Shown here piece after piece: positions 10,653-20,534 of a stretch of 64,000 nucleotides of DNA. The stretch comes from Brettanomyces bruxellensis. Taxonomy: Eukaryota > Ascomycota > Pichiomycetes > Pichiales > Pichiaceae. The notes under the pieces are model-generated. The model was not told the origin of the DNA. It ran no database searches and saw only the letters and a program-made list of their open reading frames with translations. The stretch covers positions 682,001-746,000 of the forward strand of contig NC_054687.1 of NCBI RefSeq assembly GCF_011074885.1, written 5' to 3'. Each line of letters opens with the position of its first letter. The first letter of the stretch is position 1. The position numbers were made by a program, and so were the translations under genes.

Positions 10653-12497
10653 ATGACACATCTTTATAATGATGATATTCCTGTGAGCGATCTTGTGGAT
10701 TTGCTCCACCTTCTGCCATTAAAAATCCAGAAGAATATCTTTAAATACTTCTTTACATTTTCGTATTGCAGGGATACAAGATTATATAAGATTTTTGATG
10801 GCCTTCATGGTAAAGATTCGTTCAAATCTTTATTAAGAAAATATGTCAAGGTAGTGACAATTTACATCTCTGACTCTGGATATGTGTCCTCAAATTTGGA
10901 TTCAAATATCTTATCGCATTACTCCAATTTGTTCGACCGTTATCCAAGCTTAACAACACTGGTTATAAAGCCGCATAGTGACATGGTTTTGTCTGATATT
11001 GTTGCTGTACATCCATCATTGGTGTATTTCATTGCGACAAAAGTTCAGCATATTGAGATCTTCGATCTCGATGTTGTCGAATTGTACGGTAAACGAATAT
11101 TTGGTCCAAAAATAGTAAAAGTGGCATACAGATATCGTAAGGATTTACTTTTTCTTAACGAATTGGTGGCAATGAACAATTTAAAAGTACTAAATATTGT
11201 TATTGATGATCCTGCGGTCACTAGTTTGAAGACATTCTCAAAATGGTTGTTCAACATCCAGCGTTATAACCCGAAAGTGGAAAAGCTTATTCTATCTATT
11301 TCACCTGATGTTAAGCAGAGGCTTACTTGTGGTCATGATATTTTTGCCTCATTTATAAGCATATACTCTAAGTATAGGCAGCTTTCAAATGATGGGCAGT
11401 CTTCTTTGATGGTTGAATTACAATACATGTACTTAACTTCGATGGAAGACTCCTTATGTGATATCATCAACGAATGCAAATGTCACACTCTCGATTTAGC
11501 ATTTGGTGTAAACCCACGAAACATTCTCACAGATCTACAACAATTAAACCGATTATCTAATTTGGTTTCTCTTCGAGTTTCTTCATTGGTGAATCATAAG
11601 ATAGCCCAGAAGGTTGTTCTTCGAAATGTAAATTTGAGGTCTCTTGTCATTAGGCATTTAGGTTCTGCTATTTCTTGTAACTTCTCAAATTTGTCCGGAC
11701 TTGAGTCTTTAAAATTAGCACATTGTACCTACGGAGAACCGCTTGTTTTTCCTGACAGTATTAAGGCATTGAAATTGGCACACTCTGTCATCGGTTTTGA
11801 TCTCAAAAGTATTCCATTATCGTTAAGGAAACTCTCGTTGAGCAATATTTCAAGCACATATCCTATGATCATTGATTTTAATTATGCTAGCAAATTAAAA
11901 GAGTTCACTGCTTCATCGTGTGCATCACTTATTATTCAAAGTTTGCCACCATCTTTAAGAGTATTGGCAATTTCATCCATAAAGTGTCTTACTATAAGGA
12001 ACGATCATTTTCTGTCAGACTGCCAGCAGATCATGTCGTTGTTATTGAATAATCTCTGTGATTCAGCCATTAATCAAATAATAAATTTAAATAGATGGCC
12101 ATGCAATCTCAAAGTATTAAGTCTTCAATGTGTTAATGCTCTGGAACTATGTGACCTCCCTACTTCATTAACCAAGTTGGAACTCGTAACAGTTCCAAGA
12201 TTTAGGAAACTATATGTATATATTGGATATTCAAAAGAGCAGGTTGAAAAACAGTCGGATGAACTTCAAGACTATCAGGTGGAATCAGGGCATACCGATT
12301 GTGCAGCAATGTTCCTTTACAGCCTTCCTGATTGTCTATGTGATATAAGTTTAAGGCATATGATAAGCGGTAGTAAGCCTAACGTCGATGCAATTGTGAA
12401 GAATTCTTTTGAGGACCGATCCTTCACAATATTCGAACAGGCGAATGAGACAATATTTTTGCGTTCTACAAAAAAGATCAAAATTAATATTGATTAA
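10653..12497 (+). CDS. Leucine-rich-repeat protein with F-box-like N-terminus, unknown role
   Basis: 614 residues, no signal peptide or membrane segment. Residues about 12-35 (DLVDLLHLLPLKIQKNIFKYF) resemble a degenerate F-box. From about residue 330 on there are irregular leucine-rich repeats of about 20-25 residues built around an LP-x-SL-x2-L-x-L motif, as in SIPLSLRKLSLSN, SLPPSLRVLAISS and DLPTSLTKLELVT. This layout suggests an SCF-type substrate adaptor or a scaffolding LRR protein, but I cannot name an orthologue. Codon use is AT-rich and the interval downstream is gene-free and then transposon, so a fast-evolving or lineage-specific gene is likely. The first in-frame ATG is 10653; the earlier ATG at 10627 opens only a nine-codon ORF. 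Confidence 0.75.
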   Translation: MTHLYNDDIPVSDLVDLLHLLPLKIQKNIFKYFFTFSYCRDTRLYKIFDGLHGKDSFKSLLRKYVKVVTIYISDSGYVSSNLDSNILSHYSNLFDRYPSLTTLVIKPHSDMVLSDIVAVHPSLVYFIATKVQHIEIFDLDVVELYGKRIFGPKIVKVAYRYRKDLLFLNELVAMNNLKVLNIVIDDPAVTSLKTFSKWLFNIQRYNPKVEKLILSISPDVKQRLTCGHDIFASFISIYSKYRQLSNDGQSSLMVELQYMYLTSMEDSLCDIINECKCHTLDLAFGVNPRNILTDLQQLNRLSNLVSLRVSSLVNHKIAQKVVLRNVNLRSLVIRHLGSAISCNFSNLSGLESLKLAHCTYGEPLVFPDSIKALKLAHSVIGFDLKSIPLSLRKLSLSNISSTYPMIIDFNYASKLKEFTASSCASLIIQSLPPSLRVLAISSIKCLTIRNDHFLSDCQQIMSLLLNNLCDSAINQIINLNRWPCNLKVLSLQCVNALELCDLPTSLTKLELVTVPRFRKLYVYIGYSKEQVEKQSDELQDYQVESGHTDCAAMFLYSLPDCLCDISLRHMISGSKPNVDAIVKNSFEDRSFTIFEQANETIFLRSTKKIKINID

Positions 12498-13452
12498 TTT
12501 AGAAGTTTTAGCAGATTTAAACTCAATTTTCAAGTGTCATTAATTGAATGTGTGTATTATGAATAGGTCAGTTAGACATGGCAATTTTTTTTTAATCAAA
12601 TGTCACAATTTTTTCTAACCTGTAAAACTAATTTATACGACGGATTAAATACTAATGCTGCTCTGCTCAGTTATGAAGAAATGGCATTCAATGGAACTCG
12701 CTGTAGCATAGTAATTGTGTATATGTTCGTTTCCATTCCCGTTACATACTATAGTTGATTTACTTTTTGTGATTTTTTAATGCTGACTAAAAATATGTTA
12801 GGCAAATGCAAGAGCATGCACTTGGATGGCAATTGAAAATCATGTTTTAAATTACCTTCGAATCTTTTTTACATTACATTTAGGAATTCTGCGTAAAGAT
12901 ACATGTTCAACAGGGATACCATACCCTAAGTCATTCAACAAGGTTGTTATTCTAATGGGATTCTTGTGATCTTCCACGGTTATTGTCTAAAACAGAACTC
13001 ACATTAGGTGTGGTAATCTCGGTTATTGCCTTGGAAGTGGTTCTATGTACTTCTAAAGATATATAGCTACAATAATTTGTAATAGATCCTTCGATATTTA
13101 TTATGCTTCATGAAGTATTGAATGGTAATACCGAATGGAATGTTTGCTTTATGTATTAATGATCCCAAAATATATATTATTAAAGATTTGTCCTATTTGT
13201 GCATGTGCCGTAAAAGAAAGTACACGAAGATTTCCTGTCTAACATCACAATATACCTTCAAATCATGCAGTATTACTGTTGCTATATTCTGTTGATGAGC
13301 GAATATTATTATTCTTTATTATCAATCCTCCGCTTTTGAGAAAAGTGTTCCAATAAGTAATTTGTAAAAATGTTTGTATCCACGTAATAACGCTAAAATT
13401 TAAAGCTCGAATTCAGTTCATTATATATACACAACTTACTCGGAAGGGAAGG
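12498..13452. other. Gene-free interval left of the retrotransposon
   Basis: AT-rich DNA with no open frame of note, no tRNA boxes and no recognised LTR ends. The retrotransposon inserted at its right edge. Confidence 0.55.
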
Positions 13453-13457
13453 TAAAT
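13453..13457. repeat. Target-site duplication TAAAT (left)
   Basis: Five bases directly before the 5' LTR, identical to the five directly after the 3' LTR (20356-20360). Five bp is the normal duplication size for Ty1/copia integration. Confidence 0.93.
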
Positions 13458-14016
13458 TGTCGGAACCTATGAGTTATAATAATGTTTCATATGTTAATAA
13501 CGCATAAAGGTTCAACTGGTATTTGATTTATAATATGTGAATCAAATTAATGTTCAGACAGATAGAAGAAATAATTCGCGGGGAAATTTTTCCTGTGAAA
13601 TAAATTTCTCCCTAATCTACTTTCGGCTGAGAATGACCTATTCCACTTCTGCGGAAAAATATCTCTTATATGTATGTACTACTTTTTCCTTATATACTAT
13701 GTGTCTCTTAGAAGGGACGACGACTTTATTGTGTAATTTGCAATACATATTCATATAAGGAAATCCATCTTGAAGTGAACCTTCAGCTGAAACCAAGAGT
13801 AACCTTCGGGTTCTCGCTGGATTACAAACGTGTTCGTAAGGACCCTATTTTGTTATGGGGGTCATTCTATGCAACAGAAGTCTTTTCTATATCCGAACTA
13901 TATGGCCAATCCCGTTCATAACCTTGGGCATCTGCGCGCTCGGTAGTGCTACGGCACAGAGATATGTGAGCAATTAAGTAGATACAAATGTCACACGGGA
14001 TTTATATACTCTGACA
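13458..14016 (+). repeat. 5' LTR, 559 bp
   Basis: Starts TGTCGGAACC and ends ATACTCTGACA, with TG...CA termini inside a TGTC/GACA inverted end. It matches 19797-20355 along its length. It carries AT-rich TATA-like stretches (for example near 13690-13700) expected of an LTR promoter. The 73-codon open frame inside it is not considered a gene. Confidence 0.97.
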
Positions 14017-14034
14017 TGGCGTCACAGACAGGAT
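14017..14034 (+). other. Primer binding site, complementary to a tRNA 3' end
   Basis: Begins directly after the LTR with TGG (pairing with tRNA CCA-3'). The 18 bases TGGCGTCACAGACAGGAT would pair with a tRNA ending in T-loop AT, stem CCTGT, acceptor CTGTGAC, discriminator G, CCA. A G discriminator and GTCAC-type acceptor point to tRNA-Ser. The initiator Met primer of Ty1 would need TGGTAGCG, which is absent. Confidence 0.7.
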
Positions 14035-14350
14035 ACTCAGTTTTGCATAAGAATTGTGGTTCGCGACACTATTAGTTTTTCAAATACTCTTTCATTTCGG
14101 ATCGGCGAGAATTAACCCTTTCCAGGGAATTTTCACTAACAAATTTTTCATACGGTTTTATTGCACCGTGTGGGAAAATTTCTCATTGGTCAATTTAGGT
14201 CGACAGAGGATTTTTCTTAGTTGCATAATACTTTTGTGCTACCTAGGATTAAGATCTAGCCTAATACCTCTAAAATTCACAGATTTACAATTGCAAAATC
14301 TTCTCAACTACTTGCAAATATTATCAGGCACTACTGTTCAATTTACCAAC

Positions 14351-15358
14351 ATGTACTCAGCTTCCAATTCAACCGAATCTTCTCAATCATCAGAACTTCT
14401 TCGTAGCCTTGTTAGGGCTATAACCAATACTAATGAAACTTTGAAGTTGATTCATCAGGATCTCGCTGTTAAGCGTCTTGACCCTGAGAAAATCAGAAAG
14501 ACGGTTAAGGAAAGTGTTGTCCCTGCTATTCATTTTTTGCGGGACGAAGATGGACAATGTAGTCCTATGGTGTTCATTCGCTACTTAAGTGAGCTTAGAA
14601 GTGCTCTAAAGGACTATGGTTATGAGCAGGTCTGTGCTAACTTTGCAGAACAGAAATATGACTCCGTCTCTGACGAAGAGGAGTTATTCACGAACGAGAC
14701 TTTGAAACAAACAAACGATGGCTCTGTTTATGTTATGTTGAGAGATTACTATAGGAAATCTCACGGCAAGTATCCATCCGCAGCAAAGATGTTGAATCTT
14801 TTACGTGACCGACACTCGACTATTAAGCATAGCAAGCAGTCTTATCTTAAGGCCCTTGCAAAACTTCGGTATGAAGATTATACCAAACCCTTTTTGGACT
14901 ACTTTAATCTAATCGATGACTTTATTAATGCTATTAAGAGCGACGGTTACAAAGTCGATGATGATGATATCCTAGAGGCATTGAAACCAGGTGTTGTTAA
15001 GTTGTGCGAGAACGATCGAAACGAACTCAATCAAGTTACTACACTAACTGAATTTAAGGAGTGGATCATTAAGGAGGTCAAGATCCAACGTGTCCCTAAC
15101 AGGGAGGAGGTTCAGATCCCAAAATACTTATTGAAGGGTCTTTACCATTCTCAGACCGACTCTAGCGGCACACACAACAAACAAAAGCAATATTCTTCGA
15201 AGCACGGTCAATCTAAAGGGCAGAGTCAATCGAAGAAGGACTCACCCGAGAAGAAAAATGTTCACAACTTCAACTTGAATAATCACAACGTCATATCTGA
15301 TCTTGAATTATTGGGAGGTGTTCCGATGTCAGGTAAGAACTTACCGAGTTTCGTCTAA
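14351..15358 (+). CDS. Retrotransposon Gag (capsid) protein
   Basis: 335 residues from the first ATG (14351), starting MYSASNSTESSQ. A helical central region (about 40-260) contains charged and aromatic clusters typical of copia Gag capsids, and the C-terminus is Lys/Gln/Ser-rich and basic (about 275-310). No CCHC zinc knuckle is present, as in Ty1 Gag, where basic residues do the RNA binding. The same frame is open upstream to about 14054 without an ATG, leaving a 334-nt leader between LTR and start. Pol follows in the +1 frame with an overlap from 15279 to 15355. Confidence 0.88.
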   Translation: MYSASNSTESSQSSELLRSLVRAITNTNETLKLIHQDLAVKRLDPEKIRKTVKESVVPAIHFLRDEDGQCSPMVFIRYLSELRSALKDYGYEQVCANFAEQKYDSVSDEEELFTNETLKQTNDGSVYVMLRDYYRKSHGKYPSAAKMLNLLRDRHSTIKHSKQSYLKALAKLRYEDYTKPFLDYFNLIDDFINAIKSDGYKVDDDDILEALKPGVVKLCENDRNELNQVTTLTEFKEWIIKEVKIQRVPNREEVQIPKYLLKGLYHSQTDSSGTHNKQKQYSSKHGQSKGQSQSKKDSPEKKNVHNFNLNNHNVISDLELLGGVPMSGKNLPSFV

Positions 15359-18300
15359 TCTTATACTTATTGATGGAGGAGCGGGAATTAGTCTTACCGG
15401 GCACAAGGAATGGTTACATGATTTTGTACCACTTACAGAATCCGACAATATTCAATCAATAGCCTACGATCATTCAACGAAAAATCTAGAGGGTCTAGGC
15501 AGGTTGATCTTTAATTATACTGGAAATTTACTCTCAGTTGATGCTTATTATTACGAGGGTGCCCCAACTATTCTTTCAGAAGACGATATAAACAAATGTC
15601 CAGAGTGCAGTACTCAAATCTATCATCATGACTTCGGAACTACTTCTCAAAGTTATTCGAAGGTTCTAAATGTTGGTGAAGAGTGCATACAGCTTATTCA
15701 AATCGACAAGCTATGGTATATTCCTGGCGACTACAACCAATTCATTGTTGGCGGTGGTCAAATGGCAATCAATAATTTACATTTAAAACTAGGACATGCC
15801 AATACAAAGCTGATTCGAGACTCTATCTCTCACGGAACGATCTCTGTTTCCAAGGAGGAGAAAAATGAGCTAAAGCACACAGCGGATCATGGTTGCGCAA
15901 GATGCTTACGGGCAAAAGCGAGACGTGCTGATGCAGTCGAATATTCTCGTGATTATTATTTGCGCCCAGTACCGTTTGATATGGTTTATACAGATGTTTG
16001 TGTTGTCAATCTGCACGCTAAGAAAGGCGACCAAGGTTACTTTGTTACTTTCAAGGACCAGTTTACGAAGTTCACTACAATTTACTTCCTGGCTCATAAG
16101 AATGATGTTACCGCGGCGGTCGCCAAATACTTGGATTGGGTGGAAAATCAGTTCAGCGAACAAGGGTACAGAGTGCACAAACTCTATTCTGATAAGGGCA
16201 CTGAATACCTGAACGCTGCAATGAAGACACTTCTTGAGCGAAAAGGTGTGGAACATCATACGACCTCAGGATACATGTCGGCATCCAACGGTGTTGCAGA
16301 ACGGTTGAATTTGACAATAATGAATGACACTCGTGCTATGTTACAGGCTGGAAAAGTTCCTAACGCATTTTGGAAAGAGGCAGCGTCATATTCTATCTTT
16401 ATACGCAACCACCTCTACCAGAAGAGCATTGACACTAGTCCAGTAATGGCACTGGGAGTGAAGACTCCATTGAAGGCAAAGGATATACATGTTTTTGGCG
16501 AATATTGCGTTGTTACTCAACCTCCGGATTACTTACCCAAGCTTCACACTAGAGGTAATGAAGGAATATATTTAGGATTTGATCCAAACACTTTTGGCTC
16601 TCATGTCTTTGTTCCAAACACTCCGGGAGATTTGCGATTTGGCAGTCATGTTTATTCAAGGAGCGTGAGTTTTCTCAAGACGCCCATGTTGTATGTGGAT
16701 TACTGCTTGAATCATCGAACTTTGAATGATGACCCTCTTATGGAACTTTATGATCCGCGTTTTCAAATATTTGCCGATCTAGAGTCAGAGGAAGCACCAT
16801 TAAGTTGCGACGAAGCAGCATTGCTTGCTGACGATCAGGTTGAAAATGATTTAACATTGTCACCCGCTGTCGAAAGGACGTCGCGTATCGATTCAAGTAT
16901 CGACACGAGACCTGCTACCCCTGAAGATGAGTTGATAGACACTCGCCCTAAAGAAAATATTTCGAAGGCTGGAGCGCTCACTACGTCTTCCCTTGCTAAA
17001 GAGGAAATAGAAGCAGAACCTCCTAAGGTTACAGACGATACCATTGTCATTGATACCTCACCTGGAGATACTCAGTCTTTCCACGAGTCGACGGATCATC
17101 CTGGAAATTTAAGTACGGATGAGTCTGACAACGANCCGGACTGGACCCCTGACAACGTCAGTATGCAAGACTCTTCTTCCGAGCCTGAGGATTACTCAGA
17201 TGACGACTCACGTGAGCTGTCTGATGATGAACCTCAGACTAACCAGGCCCCAGACGAAAGAAAGGATGTAGAAGGTACTTCTCTTTTCGACCTGGATCCA
17301 GGAGATCATTCGACTTCCGGAATACACTACAAGAAACTTCCACCCGAGGTAAGGGTCGAGGCGAAGAATCCCGGAAAGTCGCTCGTTAGCCAAAATGCTG
17401 GTAGGGCTAAGCATCCAAAGCGTTCTCGGAAAAGACGCGAGGGTGCACAGAGCGACAAGTTGAATAAATCAAATGGTCGCTCTACTAAAGGTGGTAACAC
17501 TACTACCAATGGTAGAGCAAATTTTAAACCAACTGTTGTTTCCACTGCAAAGGAGTCAGGGGACTCTTTGCAAACTTTAAATCCATCGGATAGCTTCGGT
17601 AAGCATGTGAAAGTTGGAGTTTCTGATACATGCAAGTTAGATGCATGGACTGAAGACAATCAGAAGCCGAAGGGTGCAGATCCTGTTAAGGCAGGGATCG
17701 AACAACGAAAGCATACGGAGCATTCAGTCGCACGTACTATAACATCAGACGACAAGAGCGCTGGCAGTCAGCTGATGCCAAACTCTTCAATCAAGCAAGC
17801 CAAACACGGAGATAAATCACCTCAAGATTACCCACATCCTCCAAGACTCGATTCCGGAAAAACGAGCAGTGAGACGTCTTCTTCCGTGGCTGGTAAAAAG
17901 TCTGAAGTTACATCTTCTAAAGGGAATAGCTTACCATCGTGGCAAGGTCGTAATATGCGTTCATTGAATCGACCATTAACTAGAAAACGTCAATTTCATG
18001 ATGATGGCGATCTGGACCGATATGACAGCACGGTGCCACCGATCGGCACAGGTAGATCTAGGCTGAAAGCAAAAGGCCGCTGGCGTTATGCGGTTAAACA
18101 CAAGAAGCTCAAGGTCACCCAAGTGTTGCTAAGTGATGTTCACCTGGCAGTTACACCAAGTAGCTACAAGAAGGCGATAAGCAGTAATGATGGAGCTGCA
18201 AAGTGGAAAGCAGCAATTGCTGATGAGTTTAACTCTCATCGGAAACATTGCACCTGGGATCCCAAACCTATTATTACAGATGATCCTAGAATTTTGAGCC

Positions 18301-19811
18301 GGACGGTCTCCACAGGTTGGGTCTTCAACATCAAGTCAGATGGTCGGTTCAAAGCGAGACTCGTTGCTCACGGCGACCACCAGAAGGAGTCAACATACAC
18401 CTTGACTTTTTCCCCGACACTTCGACCTGAGATCATGAGGAGCATTCTTGCTCTTATTGCTACACAACACTGGTTCATGGCACAGTTTGATGTTAAAACG
18501 GCTTATCTTAATAGTCCAATTGATACCGAATTGTACATCTATCAGCCACAGGGCTATCATAGTTCTGTCAAACCTTCCGATGTATCAACCGGTAAGAGGG
18601 TGGTGTACAGGCTTAACAAAGCCTTATATGGTCTCAAGCAATCTGGAAAATTATGGCACGAGACAATCAAGGCATATTTGGCTAAGATTGGATTTGAATA
18701 TTCGAGCCCATTTCCTTCCACATACATTCATAAAGATGTCAAGGGAAAAACAGATTGCGTGNTTGGTCTATTTGTGGATGATATTATTATAGGTGCATCG
18801 ACCAAATCTATTCTTGAGAAGGTCACTAAGCACTTACAGAAAGCTTATGAATTAAAGATCATCGAACAAGATCCAAAGACATATGTTCAAAGATTTTTAG
18901 GTATAGATCTTAAGGTGGAGAGACTTAAAAATGGTCGTGTTGGAAGAATTAGTTTATGTCAGTCCTCTTACATTGAAGAGTTTGTTGAGAAACTGAAGAT
19001 TGAGATGACACGAAAATGCGCTACACCGTTGAGTCCTAACTTTTATTTTGATATGGATCAACACCCGTTGAAATTAACTCAAGAGGAATTGGATAAAAGA
19101 GTTACGGATTATAGACGCAAGATTGGTTGTTTACTTTATGTCTCTACTATGACTCGACCAGACATTGCTTATGCAGTTGATTATTTAGCAAGATTCTCTA
19201 CTTATCCACATGATTTAGTAAGAGAACAGGTGATTCACACAATTCGATATCTCTATTTTTCGAGATTCAGGACAATTGTTTATCAGAACACTGACGCCGA
19301 TAAGCTTAATCATCTAATTTGCTATTCGGATAGTGACTATGCGCAAGATCCAATTACTCGTCAATCGATGAATGGTTATTTTATCATGTTTGCTAATGCG
19401 CCAGTTCATTGGAGAAGTCACTACACTCCACTGGTGTGCAAGTCTTCTACCGAAGCTGAATTACAAGCCATCAATTTCTTAACTGATGAGTTAGAATGGT
19501 TCCATCCTTTGATGAAATTTATTTCTGCTTATCAAGGAAAGGTTCATTGTCCTGAGTTACTAGTCGACAACAAGTCTGCCATAGATACAATAGTCTTCGG
19601 TAATTTTTCGCCGAAGGCAAAGCCATATGCAGTCAGGCTTAAATGTCTTGAAGAGAGATTTAATCGAAAGAAGTTTGTCATCAGGCATGTTGGCACAGAA
19701 AACCAATTAGCTGATTTGCTTACTAAACCAATAACTATCAAGGTCATGGATAAACTAAGGCACATGCTTATTCAGATGTTACAAATCAAGGGAGCGTGTC
19801 GGAACCTATGA
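15348..19811 (+). CDS. Retrotransposon Pol (protease, integrase, reverse transcriptase, RNase H)
   Basis: Has no ATG of its own. It is reached from Gag by +1 frameshifting, probably at CCG-AGT-T (15344-15350), and the frame is open from 15279. Counting residues from 15303: protease-like ILIDGGAG at 21-28; integrase HHCC zinc site about 158-203 (HLKLGHAN, then CARC) and catalytic D231, D297, E333 with D35E spacing; a long Ser/Asp/Lys-rich disordered region about 500-930; reverse transcriptase from about 970 with QFDVKTAYLN near 1058 and the FVDD box at 1157-1160; RNase H with CYSDSDYAQ near 1341, SSTEAEL and LVDNKSAI. The stop lies 15 nt inside the 3' LTR. Ambiguous bases at 17135 and 18762 leave two residues unknown. 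The protease triplet is DGG, not the usual DSG/DTG. Confidence 0.93.
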   Translation, partial: VSSNLILIDGGAGISLTGHKEWLHDFVPLTESDNIQSIAYDHSTKNLEGLGRLIFNYTGNLLSVDAYYYEGAPTILSEDDINKCPECSTQIYHHDFGTTSQSYSKVLNVGEECIQLIQIDKLWYIPGDYNQFIVGGGQMAINNLHLKLGHANTKLIRDSISHGTISVSKEEKNELKHTADHGCARCLRAKARRADAVEYSRDYYLRPVPFDMVYTDVCVVNLHAKKGDQGYFVTFKDQFTKFTTIYFLAHKNDVTAAVAKYLDWVENQFSEQGYRVHKLYSDKGTEYLNAAMKTLLERKGVEHHTTSGYMSASNGVAERLNLTIMNDTRAMLQAGKVPNAFWKEAASYSIFIRNHLYQKSIDTSPVMALGVKTPLKAKDIHVFGEYCVVTQPPDYLPKLHTRGNEGIYLGFDPNTFGSHVFVPNTPGDLRFGSHVYSRSVSFLKTPMLYVDYCLNHRTLNDDPLMELYDPRFQIFADLESEEAPLSCDEAALLADDQVENDLTLSPAVERTSRIDSSIDTRPATPEDELIDTRPKENISKAGALTTSSLAKEEIEAEPPKVTDDTIVIDTSPGDTQSFHESTDHPGNLSTDESDNXPDWTPDNVSMQDSSSEPEDYSDDDSRELSDDEPQTNQAPDERKDVEGTSLFDLDPGDHSTSGIHYKKLPPEVRVEAKNPGKSLVSQNAGRAKHPKRSRKRREGAQSDKLNKSNGRSTKGGNTTTNGRANFKPTVVSTAKESGDSLQTLNPSDSFGKHVKVGVSDTCKLDAWTEDNQKPKGADPVKAGIEQRKHTEHSVARTITSDDKSAGSQLMPNSSIKQAKHGDKSPQDYPHPPRLDSGKTSSETSSSVAGKKSEVTSSKGNSLPSWQGRNMRSLNRPLTRKRQFHDDGDLDRYDSTVPPIGTGRSRLKAKGRWRYAVKHKKLKVTQVLLSDVHLAVTPSSYKKAISSNDGAAKWKAAIADEFNSHRKHCTWDPKPIITDDPRILSRTVSTGWVFNIKSDGRFKARLVAHGDHQKESTYTLTFSPTLRPEIMRSILALIATQHWFMAQFDVKTAYLNSPIDTELYIYQPQGYHSSVKPSDVSTGKRVVYRLNKALYGLKQSGKLWHETIKAYLAKIGFEYSSPFPSTYIHKDVKGKTDCVXGLFVDDIIIGASTKSILEKVTKHLQKAYELKIIEQDPKTYVQRFLGIDLKVERLKNGRVGRISLCQSSYIEEFVEKLKIEMTRKCATPLSPNFYFDMDQHPLKLTQEELDKRVTDYRRKIGCLLYVSTMTRPDIAYAVDYLARFSTYPHDLVREQVIHTIRYLYFSRFRTIVYQNTDADKLNHLICYSDSDYAQDPITRQSMNGYFIMFANAPVHWRSHYTPLVCKSSTEAELQAINFLTDELEWFHPLMKFISAYQGKVHCPELLVDNKSAIDTIVFGNFSPKAKPYAVRLKCLEERFNRKKFVIRHVGTENQLADLLTKPITIKVMDKLRHMLIQMLQIKGACRNL
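19788..19796 (+). other. Candidate polypurine tract
   Basis: AAGGGAGCG directly before the 3' LTR is the only purine-rich run at the place where plus-strand priming must start. It is short and contains one C, so the assignment rests mainly on position. Confidence 0.5.
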
Positions 19812-20355
19812 GTTATAATAATGTTTCATATGTTAATAACGCATAAAGGTTCAACTGGTATTTGATTTATAATATGTGAATCAAATTAATGTTCAGACAG
19901 ATAGAAGAAATAATTCGCGGNGAAATTTTTCCTGTGAAATAAATTTCTCCCTAATCTACTTTCGGCTGAGAATGACCTATTCCACTTCTGCGGAAAAATA
20001 TCTCTTATATGTATGTACTACTTTTTCCTTATATACTATGTGTCTCTTAGAAGGGACGACGACTTTATTGTGTAATTTGCAATACATATTCATATAAGGA
20101 AATCCATCTTGAAGTGAACCTTCAGCTGAAACCAAGAGTAACCTTCGGGTTCTCGCTGGATTACAAACGTGTTCGTAAGGACCCTATTTTGTTATGGGGG
20201 TCATTCTATGCAACAGAAGTCTTTTCTATATCCGAACTATATGGCCAATCCCGTTCATAACCTTGGGCATCTGCGCGCTCGGTAGTGCTACGGCACAGAG
20301 ATATGTGAGCAATTAAGTAGATACAAATGTCACACGGGATTTATATACTCTGACA
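19797..20355 (+). repeat. 3' LTR, 559 bp
   Basis: Same length and termini as the 5' LTR; the only difference seen is the ambiguous base at 19921. The Pol stop codon falls inside its first 15 bases. Confidence 0.97.
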
Positions 20356-20360
20356 TAAAT
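20356..20360. repeat. Target-site duplication TAAAT (right)
   Basis: Matches 13453-13457 exactly and ends the element. Confidence 0.93.
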
Positions 20361-20534
20361 AAAATTTTATCCATTGCATCATACAAATTATTATTAGCAT
20401 TTATCATAATTTCTTTTTTATCAAAGAAATTAAAGTAAAATGAGAAAAATAAGCCAAACACAAACAAAATTCAGTTTTTATGTGCATAATTGACTACTAG
20501 TATATATATATTTGAAATCTTTTTTTTACAACGA

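Larger units (their letters stand above)
13458..20355 (+). mobile_element. Complete Ty1/copia LTR retrotransposon, 6898 bp
   Basis: Two 559-bp direct LTRs (TGTCGG...CTGACA) flank gag and pol, in the order PBS, gag, protease, integrase, reverse transcriptase, RNase H. Integrase before reverse transcriptase is the Ty1/copia (Pseudoviridae) order. By eye the LTRs are identical apart from one ambiguous base in the right copy, and a perfect 5-bp target duplication surrounds the element, so insertion looks recent. Both frames are unbroken except for ambiguous bases at 17135 and 18762. The element lies in the same direction as, and about 180 bp upstream of, a tRNA-Leu gene. That fits the Pol III-targeted integration known for Ty1-type elements. 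Confidence 0.97.

Noticed and set aside
13537..13758. 73-codon ORF inside the LTR, repeated at 19876-20097
   Set aside because: Occurs only because both LTRs have the same sequence; no motif and no transposon LTR is known to encode a protein here.
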